Source: Burkholderiales bacterium | GTDB taxonomy: Bacteria; Pseudomonadota; Gammaproteobacteria; Burkholderiales; SG8-41 | Assembly: GCA_019746155.1 (NCBI GenBank) | Contig: JAIESJ010000094.1 | Location: 1-12,920, forward strand | DNA length: 12,920 nt | Direction of reading: 5' to 3' | Shown here: positions 6,774 to 12,920 of the stretch, piece after piece | Layout: the number at the start of each line of letters is the position of its first letter | Position numbering within the stretch: the stretch's first letter is position 1 | The notes under the pieces: generated by a model | The model's input: the letters and a program-made list of their open reading frames with translations, nothing else | What the model was told of the DNA's origin: nothing | The model's database searches: none | Translations under genes and position numbers: made by a program

Positions 6774-7276
6774 CGTGCAGTCCCTGGCCCGGCATCGGCG
6801 GGCTTTTGCTGCGTTGCCGGCGTGTGCCTGGATGCCGCCTTGGGCGCCGTTTTCGCGCTCTCGCGCTTTTCCACGCCGGGATACATTTTCAATACCTGCG
6901 TCTCGTCGCCGCTCTTGAGTACGGCTTCGCTTTCCGAGACCTTCACCAGCTTCGCGTTGCCGAACTGGCCGCCGAGCTTCACCATTTCACCGTTGATAAT
7001 CGCGGCTTTGAGCGTCGGCGTAATCATCACCGATTGCAGCACCGGCCCGGCGGCCGCAGGCGCACCGCTCTCGGCCTCGGCGTATTCCGTCGGCGGACGG
7101 GTCGGGTCGGCCATCGCCTGCGCGAACGCCACGCCGGGCAACGAAAGCATCGCGGCAAGTACAAGTTTCGCGAGCGCCCGCCGTTTAAAGTTTAAGGTCT
7201 CAAGTCTCAAGTTCTCGTGGCGCCGGCAAGCTGGCGCAACTTTAAACCTTAGACCTGAAACTTTAGACGGTTTCAT
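6770..7276 (-). CDS. mshK: MSHA biogenesis protein MshK with a repeat-encoded N-terminal insert
   Basis: MshK is the small periplasmic, PilP-like partner between the inner-membrane platform and the secretin. The 168-residue product has the family hallmark DPTRPP (57-62) after a signal-peptide core (ALAKLVLAAML, cleavage likely after A52), then ALAKLV-distal PilP-like sequence (VMITPTLKAAIINGEMVKLGG, VSESEAVLKSGDETQVLKMYP) and a basic, Ala-rich tail. The start at 7276 forms an ATGA overlap with mshJ; ATG 7288 is a possible longer start. Residues 3-32 are coded entirely by a 90-bp palindromic repeat (7181-7270). Without it, the protein would begin MKRALAKLVL-like, an ordinary signal peptide. 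The insert gives the leader an unusually long basic front. Only the family call is firm; the effect on export is unknown. Confidence 0.9.
   Translation of the reverse strand: MKPSKVSGLRFKVAPACRRHENLRLETLNFKRRALAKLVLAAMLSLPGVAFAQAMADPTRPPTEYAEAESGAPAAAGPVLQSVMITPTLKAAIINGEMVKLGGQFGNAKLVKVSESEAVLKSGDETQVLKMYPGVEKRESAKTAPKAASRHTPATQQKPADAGPGTAR
7181..7270. repeat. 90-bp palindromic heptad element inside mshK
   Basis: Arms 7181-7213 and 7238-7270 are inverted repeats of 33 bp with 27 matches. Each arm reads in 7-bp steps: AAAGTTT, AAGGTCT, CAAGTCT on the plus strand, and AAAGTTT, CAGGTCT, AAGGTTT on the minus strand. The 24-bp centre contains GCGCC/GGCGC (7220-7224, 7233-7237). The total is exactly 30 codons with no stop in the mshK frame. 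No target-site duplication is evident. Confidence 0.9.
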
Positions 7277-7965
7277 ACGATCAGCCATGCCTTGTCCAGA
7301 CTCAGGGTGTGAACCGTCAGCGTCACCGTCAGCTTGGGGTGGTTCTCCGCATCCATGCTGATTTTGCCCCAGAACATCTGCCACGGCAGCTTTTCCAGCC
7401 GCGCCAGATAATCGTGCAAGTCGGCATAGGAACCCTGAACAATCAGTTCGAAACTGTGCTGATAAATGCCGCGCTCGGGTTGCGCCGCGGCCTTGGCCGT
7501 GGCGGCGGTGTCCGCTTTCGGTGCGGCCGGCGCCGCACCGGAAACCTCGAAGCGCTGCACCGGCAGTTTGCGCAGACTGATGAGCTGCAGGCCGCGATTA
7601 CGCGAGAGCATGCCCTCCAGCAGCTTTGCCATCTGGTCGGGCGGCACCAATTCTTTCTGTAGCCCCTGCATGTTCCTGTCGAGTTCCGCAACCTGCTTGC
7701 GCAAGGCATCCCGATGGGAACGTTTAGCGGCGTTGGGATCGGCCTGGCTTCCCTGCAGCTTGAGCACATTCTCCGCGGTCTTGATGGCAGTGCGTTTTTC
7801 GCTGATATCCAGAACCAAACGACGCTGCTTAACCGAGAGCGGATCGAGCGCCAGGTAATAGAAAAACACCGAGGTGGCGGCAATCATCGCGACCAGCATG
7901 ATTATGCGCTCATGCAGTGCCAAAGCGTCATATTTCGCGGCAAGCTGTTGCCACTGCTCTTTCAT
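7273..7965 (-). CDS. mshJ: MSHA biogenesis protein MshJ (PilO/GspM-like)
   Basis: The 230-residue product has a short cytoplasmic N-terminus, one membrane helix (about 24-43, IIMLVAMIAATSVFFYYLAL), a coiled-coil-prone stretch (about 50-115, KRTAIKTAENVLKLQ ... KQVAELDRNMQGLQKEL) and a PilO/GspM-like ferredoxin fold at the end (HSFELIVQGSYADLHDYLARLEKLPW). It should pair with MshI2 in the inner-membrane platform. A longer frame opens at 8220 inside mshI2. I chose ATG 7965 because GGGGAAG lies seven bases upstream, because it overlaps the mshI2 stop by ATGA, and because the membrane helix then falls at the expected place. Confidence 0.93.
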   Translation of the reverse strand: MKEQWQQLAAKYDALALHERIIMLVAMIAATSVFFYYLALDPLSVKQRRLVLDISEKRTAIKTAENVLKLQGSQADPNAAKRSHRDALRKQVAELDRNMQGLQKELVPPDQMAKLLEGMLSRNRGLQLISLRKLPVQRFEVSGAAPAAPKADTAATAKAAAQPERGIYQHSFELIVQGSYADLHDYLARLEKLPWQMFWGKISMDAENHPKLTVTLTVHTLSLDKAWLIV

Positions 7966-8609
7966 GGCGTCTTCCCCGCGCCGGCCACAACGCTGGCCGG
8001 TTCGGCAGTAGTCAAGGTGAATTCGAGAAATCGTGGCAGTTTCTTCTGATCCTTGCTCGCGCCCTTGGGCGTATGCATTTCCAGCGCAGCAAAGGTGCGC
8101 CCCTGCAGAATTTTTTCCTGGTTCAGGCGCTGGATATAACTCGGCACCAGATCGGCGTGGGTAACCCGGCCCTGAATCGAGATATCGCCGGCGCCGGCAA
8201 TGGTGAACCCGGTAAGCCATAGCCCGCTCACCGACTGACGAGAAAACGCGCGCAGGTATTCGGCAAACCCCTGCTGATTGCCAAGCGCCCCGCCTTTCAG
8301 GGCCTGCATGTTTTCACGCCCGATTTTGAGTTCGGTTTCCAGACGAGCTATTTCCGCATCGAGTGCGTCATCCTTCTTGCGTGCGGCGCTATCCTCACCA
8401 AGCTTCTGAACCTGGGATTGTTTTGCTTTCAGCTCCGCTTGAGCTGATTGCAGTTCCGCTTCAAGCCGCCTGATCTGCTGCAGGGAATAGAACTGAAATG
8501 CAATCAACATGGCCAGCGTCACCGCCACACATCCCGCGGCGGTCGTGGCAGACAGCAACAACCGTTTCTTGACGAGGGCCGGATTCAGCAGATTGATCTG
8601 CTGGCTCAT
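7962..8609 (-). CDS. mshI2: PilN-like MSHA platform protein (MshI2)
   Basis: The 215-residue protein begins MSQQINLLNPALVKK; INLLNP is the conserved N-terminal motif by which PilN binds PilM. A membrane helix follows (about 18-39), then a long coiled coil (about 43-100, LQQIRRLEAELQSAQAEL) and a periplasmic domain (FSRQSVSGLWLTGFTIAG ... IQGRVTHADLVPSYIQRL). Its partner should be MshI. AGAGG lies about 11 bases before ATG 8609. A longer frame from 8786 is a shadow, since its first 59 residues cross the neighbouring ORF and the mshI end. The start overlaps the stop of the 37-codon ORF by ATGA. Confidence 0.92.
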   Translation of the reverse strand: MSQQINLLNPALVKKRLLLSATTAAGCVAVTLAMLIAFQFYSLQQIRRLEAELQSAQAELKAKQSQVQKLGEDSAARKKDDALDAEIARLETELKIGRENMQALKGGALGNQQGFAEYLRAFSRQSVSGLWLTGFTIAGAGDISIQGRVTHADLVPSYIQRLNQEKILQGRTFAALEMHTPKGASKDQKKLPRFLEFTLTTAEPASVVAGAGKTP

Positions 8610-8719
8610 ACGATGCCCGCCTCTTCGATCACATGCGCAAATACCAGCGTCTCGCAGCGGCGGCTGGCCGCATTCGCCGGTCGCATCCCCGCAAGCGGGG
8701 CCCCTGCTCCACGGCTCAT
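8606..8719 (-). CDS. 37-residue ORF overlapping both neighbours (possible junction duplicate)
   Basis: ATG 8719 overlaps the mshI stop by ATGA, and its own stop at 8606 overlaps the mshI2 start by ATGA. The frame therefore links the two genes with the same coupling seen elsewhere in the operon. The product, MSRGAGAPLAGMRPANAA followed by 19 residues ending EEAGIV, has no family I recognise. Its last 21 nucleotide positions, together with the following start, match the mshI end/start junction at 19 of 21 bases (GAGGCGGG-x-A-x-CGTATGAGCC), and both proteins end in EAG-x-V. It may be a real tiny peptide, or a remnant of a duplicated junction that kept the frame open. A CCCCG/CGGGG hairpin lies within it (8687-8700). 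Confidence 0.45.
   Translation of the reverse strand: MSRGAGAPLAGMRPANAASRRCETLVFAHVIEEAGIV
8687..8700. repeat. CCCCGCAAGCGGGG hairpin between mshI and mshI2
   Basis: This is a perfect palindrome with a 5-6 bp GC stem and a very small loop, followed directly by CCCC. It lies in the 37-codon ORF. It resembles REP-like intergenic hairpins but no second copy is visible in the window. A role in tuning mshI2 translation is possible. Confidence 0.5.
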
Positions 8720-9657
8720 ACGGTCCCCGCCTCGCGCATCGCGGCGCCGATGATTTGCAGACACTGGCTCTGGTGCACGGGTTCACGCAGTTCCGGGACG
8801 CCCGGGAAATCCATGACCTGCGACAGGTCGAGCATCGTTACCGGCACTCCGAGATTGGACGCGAGATATTCCTGCAGGTCCTCGGCGCCAGGCGCCGGCG
8901 CGAGGACCACCTTCGATACCGCCACGTGATGAAATTGCCGGTCGAAGCCGTCGAGCGAGCGTTGCAGCTCGAGCACGATGCGCTCGTAAAGCTGCTGGCG
9001 CTGTCCCTCGTCGATATTGGCGAAACTGGCCAGCGATTGATCGAGGTGCCGATACTGATAAAGCTCGCCGTCACACGTGAACGTCAGCAGCCCGCCGCTG
9101 GCATGAAACGCCAGCAGCGCCAGCCCGCGGCCTTTCTCCTCGAAAAAGTGCGCAACGTTGCGCTGCGCAAACTCGGGAATGTCGATCACTTCCAGCGGGA
9201 TGTCGGCGTCGTTGAAAGGTTTCACTGTCGCCGCGATCAGATCGTTGCGCGCGGCGACGGCAAGCGCCTGCGGGCTGCGGCCGGTCGCACCTTCACCTTG
9301 GGGAATAGTCACCGCATCCACCGTCGCCGTCTCGACCGGAAAATCGATCAGGTCCTTCAGCTTCCAGCGCACCGCGTTCTTCAGTTCCGCGGCAGGCACA
9401 TTGGGCGCCTCGACCTGCACCACCTGATAATCGCTGGTCTTGAGCAATGTCGTGCAATGATAACGATCGAGGTCGAGTTCCCGCCGCAGACGCTTGAGCG
9501 TCGCGATATCCTCCCCCTCTTTGCGATACGAATCGCACAGCAGGACTTCGGGCCGCGCCTTGCCTTGAGCCAGTACGTGCGAGATATCCACGCGCTCCGG
9601 CATCAGGTTGATGCACAGCCAACCCGGTTTACGCTTGGCGGAACCTAGAAATCTCAT
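8716..9657 (-). CDS. mshI: MSHA biogenesis protein MshI (PilM-like)
   Basis: The 313-residue protein is an MshI/PilM-type, actin-like cytoplasmic component that docks on the PilN-like MshI2. Visible family features include the N-terminal strand pair (WLCINLMPERVDISHV), LKRLRRELDLDRYHCTTLL, APNVPAAELKNAVRWKLKDLIDFP (PilM-like), LEVIDIPEFAQRNVA, and LYERIVLELQRSLDGFDRQF. ATG 9657 is preceded by AGGG at eight bases. It is the first gene after the 295-bp gap and has a good sigma70-like promoter just upstream. It overlaps the 37-codon ORF by 4 bp. Confidence 0.93.
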   Translation of the reverse strand: MRFLGSAKRKPGWLCINLMPERVDISHVLAQGKARPEVLLCDSYRKEGEDIATLKRLRRELDLDRYHCTTLLKTSDYQVVQVEAPNVPAAELKNAVRWKLKDLIDFPVETATVDAVTIPQGEGATGRSPQALAVAARNDLIAATVKPFNDADIPLEVIDIPEFAQRNVAHFFEEKGRGLALLAFHASGGLLTFTCDGELYQYRHLDQSLASFANIDEGQRQQLYERIVLELQRSLDGFDRQFHHVAVSKVVLAPAPGAEDLQEYLASNLGVPVTMLDLSQVMDFPGVPELREPVHQSQCLQIIGAAMREAGTV

Positions 9658-9688
9658 TTTTCTAGCCCTGATAAGGCTAAGTTGGATG

Positions 9689-9716
9689 AAATTAGCATAA
9701 AACGCAATAATGTCAA
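9689..9716 (-). promoter_or_regulatory. Sigma70-like promoter of the mshI-N operon
   Basis: On the minus strand TTGACA (9716-9711) and TAATTT (9694-9689) are separated by 16 bp, about 30 bp before the mshI start codon. The -35 box is a perfect consensus and the -10 box is fair. This is the likely start of the mshI-mshN transcript. The gap to the start codon leaves a leader of roughly 20-25 bases. Confidence 0.65.
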
Positions 9717-9717
9717 G

Positions 9718-9952
9718 TGGTTAAGCATGTTTTTTTGAGGCGGCCTAGGGAAAACATTATAACATATTGTTTAATTTAAAAATTCTTAAATAAATCTATG
9801 GGTTGATCGCCGCCGTGATAGGCCCCGAAGCGCGCTCGAGCCTTGGGATCATTGACATATGCGCTGCCACACAGTTTCCGCGCAGGAAAGGGCGGTTAGC
9901 GGCCGTCGGAATGGGTGAAGTCAAAAAAGGCCGAGCATATTAATCGATCTTA
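9718..9952. other. Intergenic region between the repeat-protein gene and mshI
   Basis: Together with the promoter, this 295-bp stretch (9658-9952) is the longest gene-free part of the window. It splits into an AT-rich portion near mshI (to about 9800) and a GC-rich portion (about 9805-9915). No tRNA, convincing intrinsic terminator or known riboswitch could be recognised. A T-run in the transcript direction (9928-9923) follows GCTCGGCC without a stable hairpin. No good coding frame was seen. Confidence 0.5.
9756..9761 (-). promoter_or_regulatory. Second possible -10 box (TATAAT) in an AT-rich patch
   Basis: A perfect TATAAT (minus strand) lies in a markedly AT-rich stretch (about 9753-9800). 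No good -35 box is seen at the right distance. It may be a second upstream promoter, or the AT patch may serve as an UP element or a site for a nucleoid protein. Confidence 0.35.
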
Positions 9953-11683
9953 TTAGTACAGTTCCCGGGTAAACACGAATTCTTTTTCACGCGAGAAGCT
10001 GACAATGAAAGGCTGACCGATGGCGAAATCGCCCATGTCCCTGATGTTGGCCGCTTCGGTCGAAGTGGCCAACGGCGCGACCAGCGTGGTGTTAAACCAG
10101 GTAGGCGCTGCGTAGCGCTGAACAATGAAGTTAGCCGTGTTGGCGCCGGCATCGACCTCGCCGCTGACGAAGTTGAAAACTGCGCCAAACGTAGTGAAGG
10201 CAAGGCTGGTGTCTTTGCTCAGCGTCCAGTAGCGATTCACGCTCTTGGTCGAATCGATACCCGCCGTAGCGATCTGAGGATGATCAGGCGTCGCGGTCGT
10301 GGCCGTCATACTGCCAGCGGCAGTGACCGTATCGATAGTCACGGTGACCGGCGTGTAGGAGGCGCCGGTCCCGATCTCGAAGTTCTGCGTCACGCTGGTA
10401 CCGCTCGTGAAATGCTTGGTTAGGTTGCCGACAACATGACCACTGGTCCGTGTCACGCTCCCCGTCGGCGTAATGACTAGAGCATTGGCACCAGTAGCAA
10501 TATTGCCACCGGTAAAAGTCATGGTGCCGCCCACCGAAACGGTGTTATTGAGGGTAAGCCCGGCGGCATTGTTCATGGTCAGGTTATTGAACGTGGTGGA
10601 CCCGGTCAGGCTCTGCGCGGACGAACCGCCAAAAGTAACGGTGCCGGTTCCCGCCGTGAATCCCGCGGTATTGGTGAAGTTGCCTCGGACAGTGATACTG
10701 TCAGTGAGCGTCACACCGGCCGCATTGGCGATAGTCAAACTGAAGAAGTTGGTAGCACCAGTGCCGGATATCGATTGGGCTACCGTTCCGTTGAAGTTGA
10801 CGGTACTTGTCCCTCCTGTGAGGGTGCCGCTATTGCTTAGATTGCCTTTGAAGTTATGGGTATAAGTGTTTGCGTCGAACGTCGTTCCCGAGCCGATATT
10901 CACGTTTCCGTTCACGGTCAGGGCATTGCCCGTGTTCGCCGTGGCGGTACCCGACACGGTGAGATCGCCGGCAATCGTCATCGCAGTGGCGGGCAAGGTT
11001 TTTGTGCCGCTGCCTGCGAGCTGGAGATGATGGTAAGTATTTGCGGTCGGGGTCTGTATTGTTTGTGCCGCCCCGCTGTAGTTGACCGTGTTAACGGCAG
11101 TATTCGCCGTCAGGCCGGTTATGGTCGAAGTTCCGCCGATATTCAACGTGCCCGTGTTCGTTAAGGTACTTGAGCCGGCAAGGGCCGTGCTTACCGTTAA
11201 TGTGCCGGTATTTGTCGCCGTGGTGTTGACCGTCAGCCTTGCCAAAGTGCCGGCGCCACTGATGGTTTGCCCGGTGGTCGTTTGCAGGATGACTGTGACC
11301 GTGGTGCTGGTTGTTACGGCATTGATGGTCAGCCCGCCGGCACTGGTAAGAACCCCGTTGGCGGTGCCGGCAATGTTGCCGCCCGCGTTGATGGTGACCC
11401 CGCCAGTTAACACGTTGGTGGTGTTGTTCGCAGCCCAGTTTGCAGTCCCGCTGATGGTCAGGGATAAAGCAGTGCCCGGATTGCCGTTCATCGTGATGAT
11501 ATGCCCGGCCAGAATATTTACGTTATCGGCGTTCGTCGGTACGCGTCCGCAAGTCCAAGTAGCCGCAGTGCCCCAGTTAAGCCCTGTTCCGGTGGAATTG
11601 CAAACCAGCGCCAGCGCCGCCGGTGCATGGCCCAACCCGGCCAGCAATGCCAACAGGGAAAATAGCCTGATGCTACGTGTCAT
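9953..11683 (-). CDS. Secreted beta-repeat protein in the mshQ position
   Basis: The 576-residue product has a clear signal peptide (cleavage likely after ALA25) and is then almost all Thr/Asn/Gly/Ala-rich beta-strand sequence. It has only two cysteines (C28, C45). Near its start is WGTAATWTCGRVPTNADNV (36-54), resembling the first segment of many extracellular beta-helix proteins. A repeated unit begins AQTIQ (206), AQSISG (302) and AQSLTG (356), each followed by F/H-x-x-L-T/Q-hydrophobic and, in the last two, NAAGVTL or NAAGLTL. The C-terminal part (SVNRYWTLSKD at 481, then GDFAIGQPF) resembles a common closing domain of such proteins. It ends in a charged aromatic tail (SREKEFVFTRELY). Its start is 16 bp after mshP. 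It is probably an adhesin-like tip or surface protein in the mshQ role, but homology to MshQ cannot be shown here. Confidence 0.85.
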   Translation of the reverse strand: MTRSIRLFSLLALLAGLGHAPAALALVCNSTGTGLNWGTAATWTCGRVPTNADNVNILAGHIITMNGNPGTALSLTISGTANWAANNTTNVLTGGVTINAGGNIAGTANGVLTSAGGLTINAVTTSTTVTVILQTTTGQTISGAGTLARLTVNTTATNTGTLTVSTALAGSSTLTNTGTLNIGGTSTITGLTANTAVNTVNYSGAAQTIQTPTANTYHHLQLAGSGTKTLPATAMTIAGDLTVSGTATANTGNALTVNGNVNIGSGTTFDANTYTHNFKGNLSNSGTLTGGTSTVNFNGTVAQSISGTGATNFFSLTIANAAGVTLTDSITVRGNFTNTAGFTAGTGTVTFGGSSAQSLTGSTTFNNLTMNNAAGLTLNNTVSVGGTMTFTGGNIATGANALVITPTGSVTRTSGHVVGNLTKHFTSGTSVTQNFEIGTGASYTPVTVTIDTVTAAGSMTATTATPDHPQIATAGIDSTKSVNRYWTLSKDTSLAFTTFGAVFNFVSGEVDAGANTANFIVQRYAAPTWFNTTLVAPLATSTEAANIRDMGDFAIGQPFIVSFSREKEFVFTRELY

Positions 11684-11699
11684 ATGTCGGGCTCTTCAT

Positions 11700-12098
11700 T
11701 CAGAAGTTCGCCACCGTGGCTTCCAGCACCCGCTGGGAGTAATCCGGGCTGCCGTAAACGCCATGCGTCGCGGTAACAGTCAGGTAAAAGAGCCCGGGGT
11801 AGCTGGTATCGTTGCACGTCACGCTGACGCTCACGCCCTCGAAGCCTACCCCGGTCAGGGCAAACGGCGCAGGAAAAAGAGATGAGCACGGCTGAGCCGC
11901 AGCGATGACCCGGTGGATGCCCCACTCCAGGCCGGCCTTGGCCCCGTAATACACGCGTGGGGCAGTAAAGGTCTGGGTGGTGGTCGCATACTGCACCCCG
12001 CTCATGGTCGCCATGTACACACCCAACACGGCCAGCACCACGACCAAGAAAATGGCGCTGATGATCGCAAACCCAAATTGCTTCTTGCGGAGCCTCAT
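11700..12098 (-). CDS. mshP: Minor pilin-like protein MshP
   Basis: The 132-residue protein begins with a short basic leader, then GFAIISAIFLVVVLAVLGVYMATMSG, the hydrophobic helix typical of MshP. The G9-F10 pair could be a prepilin peptidase site. Glutamate at position +5 of the mature protein is absent (S instead), as is usual in tip minor pilins of the GspK/PilX kind. The region PRVYYGAKAGLEWGIHRV is also characteristic. Two cysteines (PCSSL, VTCND) may form a disulfide. Its start overlaps the mshO stop by ATGA. Confidence 0.88.
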   Translation of the reverse strand: MRLRKKQFGFAIISAIFLVVVLAVLGVYMATMSGVQYATTTQTFTAPRVYYGAKAGLEWGIHRVIAAAQPCSSLFPAPFALTGVGFEGVSVSVTCNDTSYPGLFYLTVTATHGVYGSPDYSQRVLEATVANF

Positions 12099-12920
12099 CG
12101 GCTGTTGTCCAATTGCACTTGGTGGAGCAGGCGGATGGTTTCGTTCGCCTGCGACAGGCTGAGATTCAGCGTCACCAGGCCACGGTTTCTGATGTCTTGG
12201 GTCGTTGTCGAAACGCTGCAGTCGCTAATAAGATCGGCCACTAGGCTGCTTGTCACACCCGGCAGCGCATTGAGCGCGGCTGCCGTGGTGGGCTGGGTCG
12301 CCTGGATGGGATAGTTCTTGTAGAGGGTGAGCGTCCCGCCCGCCTTGTCGCACAGGTAGGTAATCGGCGTGGACACCACAAACAAGCGGTTCTGGGGACT
12401 TGAATCGGTGAACTTATGCGGAGTCGGGGTGCCGGGCGGAAAGTAAAGGTCGATATGGTGGTTGCCAGTGGTGGGGCAAGCGTAGGGGCCGGGAAGCTTG
12501 AGGTTGGGAACGTACGAGACGACAATGGTGAACCCCAATGGAGTGATGGTGTTCTCGATGCCGGGTGCGAGGCCGATATAGGCATCGTTGCCCGAACCTG
12601 ACTGAGTCCCGGCGTTGGTCCCGAGATTGTTGATCACAATCCGGTAATCGGAGTACGTCCCAGGCACAATTTTATGAAAACATCCCAAGATACCGAAGCT
12701 CTGGGCGCCCTGGCCGCCGAAACGGAGCCTGGATGGACCTTTGGATGAATATTTTGCGCCGTCGATGATCGGCAGTAGCTCGAGAGCAAACCCGCCTGCT
12801 GTATTGCTCACCCGCACGCTGTTGGGCAGCGCGAGCCGCAGGTCTCTAGCCATGCGGCGCAGCGCGCTCTCGGCCGCGTCCACCAGGGCGGCGCGCCGGC
12901 CCAGATCGGTATACCCCTGT
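12095..12920 (-). CDS. mshO: Minor pilin-like protein MshO, 5' end outside the window
   Basis: The frame is open to the window edge, and I read its first visible codons as QGYTDLGRRAALVDAAE, so the GTG at 12883 is not the true start. GYTDLGRRAALVDAAESAL is highly typical of MshO/PulJ-type minor pilins, lying after the N-terminal helix, which is out of view. About 275 residues are visible, a globular beta-rich domain with cysteine pairs (GILGCFHK, YACPT, YLCDK, SDCSV). The product ends QANETIRLLHQVQLDNSR. It overlaps mshP by 4 bp and forms the start of a mshO-mshP-repeat-protein cluster on the same strand. Confidence 0.9.
   Translation of the reverse strand, partial: QGYTDLGRRAALVDAAESALRRMARDLRLALPNSVRVSNTAGGFALELLPIIDGAKYSSKGPSRLRFGGQGAQSFGILGCFHKIVPGTYSDYRIVINNLGTNAGTQSGSGNDAYIGLAPGIENTITPLGFTIVVSYVPNLKLPGPYACPTTGNHHIDLYFPPGTPTPHKFTDSSPQNRLFVVSTPITYLCDKAGGTLTLYKNYPIQATQPTTAAALNALPGVTSSLVADLISDCSVSTTTQDIRNRGLVTLNLSLSQANETIRLLHQVQLDNSR

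Noticed and set aside
8509..9648. 379-codon plus-strand frame antisense to mshI and mshI2
   Set aside because: It spans two well supported minus-strand genes and shows only the Arg/His-rich make-up of shadow frames.
9805..9915. c-di-GMP (GEMM) riboswitch upstream of the pilus operon
   Set aside because: I looked for the conserved core elements by eye and did not find them.
9915..9952. Intrinsic terminator after the repeat-protein gene
   Set aside because: A T-run is present in the transcript direction, but no stable GC hairpin precedes it.
12095..12883. GTG 12883 as the start of mshO
   Set aside because: The frame stays open upstream and encodes GYTDLGRRAAL, a conserved part of MshO-type pilins, so the real start is outside the window.

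Overview
The window reads as a GC-rich chromosome segment of a Gram-negative proteobacterium, most likely a betaproteobacterium. The basis is overall style: codon use, a BioB close to E. coli BioB, and a mannose-sensitive-haemagglutinin-type (MSHA) type IV pilus locus. Genus cannot be told from the sequence. All genes but one lie on the minus strand, so transcription mostly runs from high to low coordinates.

Low end (1-1904): biotin synthesis. bioB (909-1904) is followed by bioF (8-amino-7-oxononanoate synthase), whose 3' end leaves the window at base 1. The only usable bioF start lies in a 62-codon piece of a four-helix-bundle (S23/IVS-type) gene that is fused in frame to the BioF N-terminus, with heptanucleotide inverted repeats on either side. 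A comF/gntX-type phosphoribosyltransferase gene (1976-2683, plus strand) diverges from bioB and converges on the msh operon.

Middle (2799-9657): a tight minus-strand operon, mshI > 37-codon ORF > mshI2 (pilN-like) > mshJ > mshK > mshL > mshM > mshN. All junctions are 4-bp ATGA overlaps except mshL-mshM, which has an 85-bp gap. Together these encode the cytoplasmic/inner-membrane assembly platform (MshI, MshI2, MshJ), the periplasmic connector (MshK), the outer-membrane secretin (MshL), an ExeA-like AAA ATPase (MshM) and a TPR protein (MshN). A sigma70-like promoter lies just upstream of mshI.

High end (9953-12920): minor-pilin-like mshO (5' end outside the window), mshP, and a 576-residue secreted beta-repeat protein in the place usually held by mshQ. 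mshE, mshG and the major pilin genes are not in the window.

The most unusual structure is a family of degenerate 7-bp repeats, roughly NNAGTNT, arranged as inverted arms around a GC-rich centre. Clear copies lie between bioB and bioF, between comF and mshN, and inside the mshK coding sequence. A weaker one sits between mshL and mshM, and a possible partial arm lies upstream of bioB. Two copies affect protein N-termini: one occurs at the BioF fusion joint, and one adds exactly 30 in-frame codons after the second codon of mshK.
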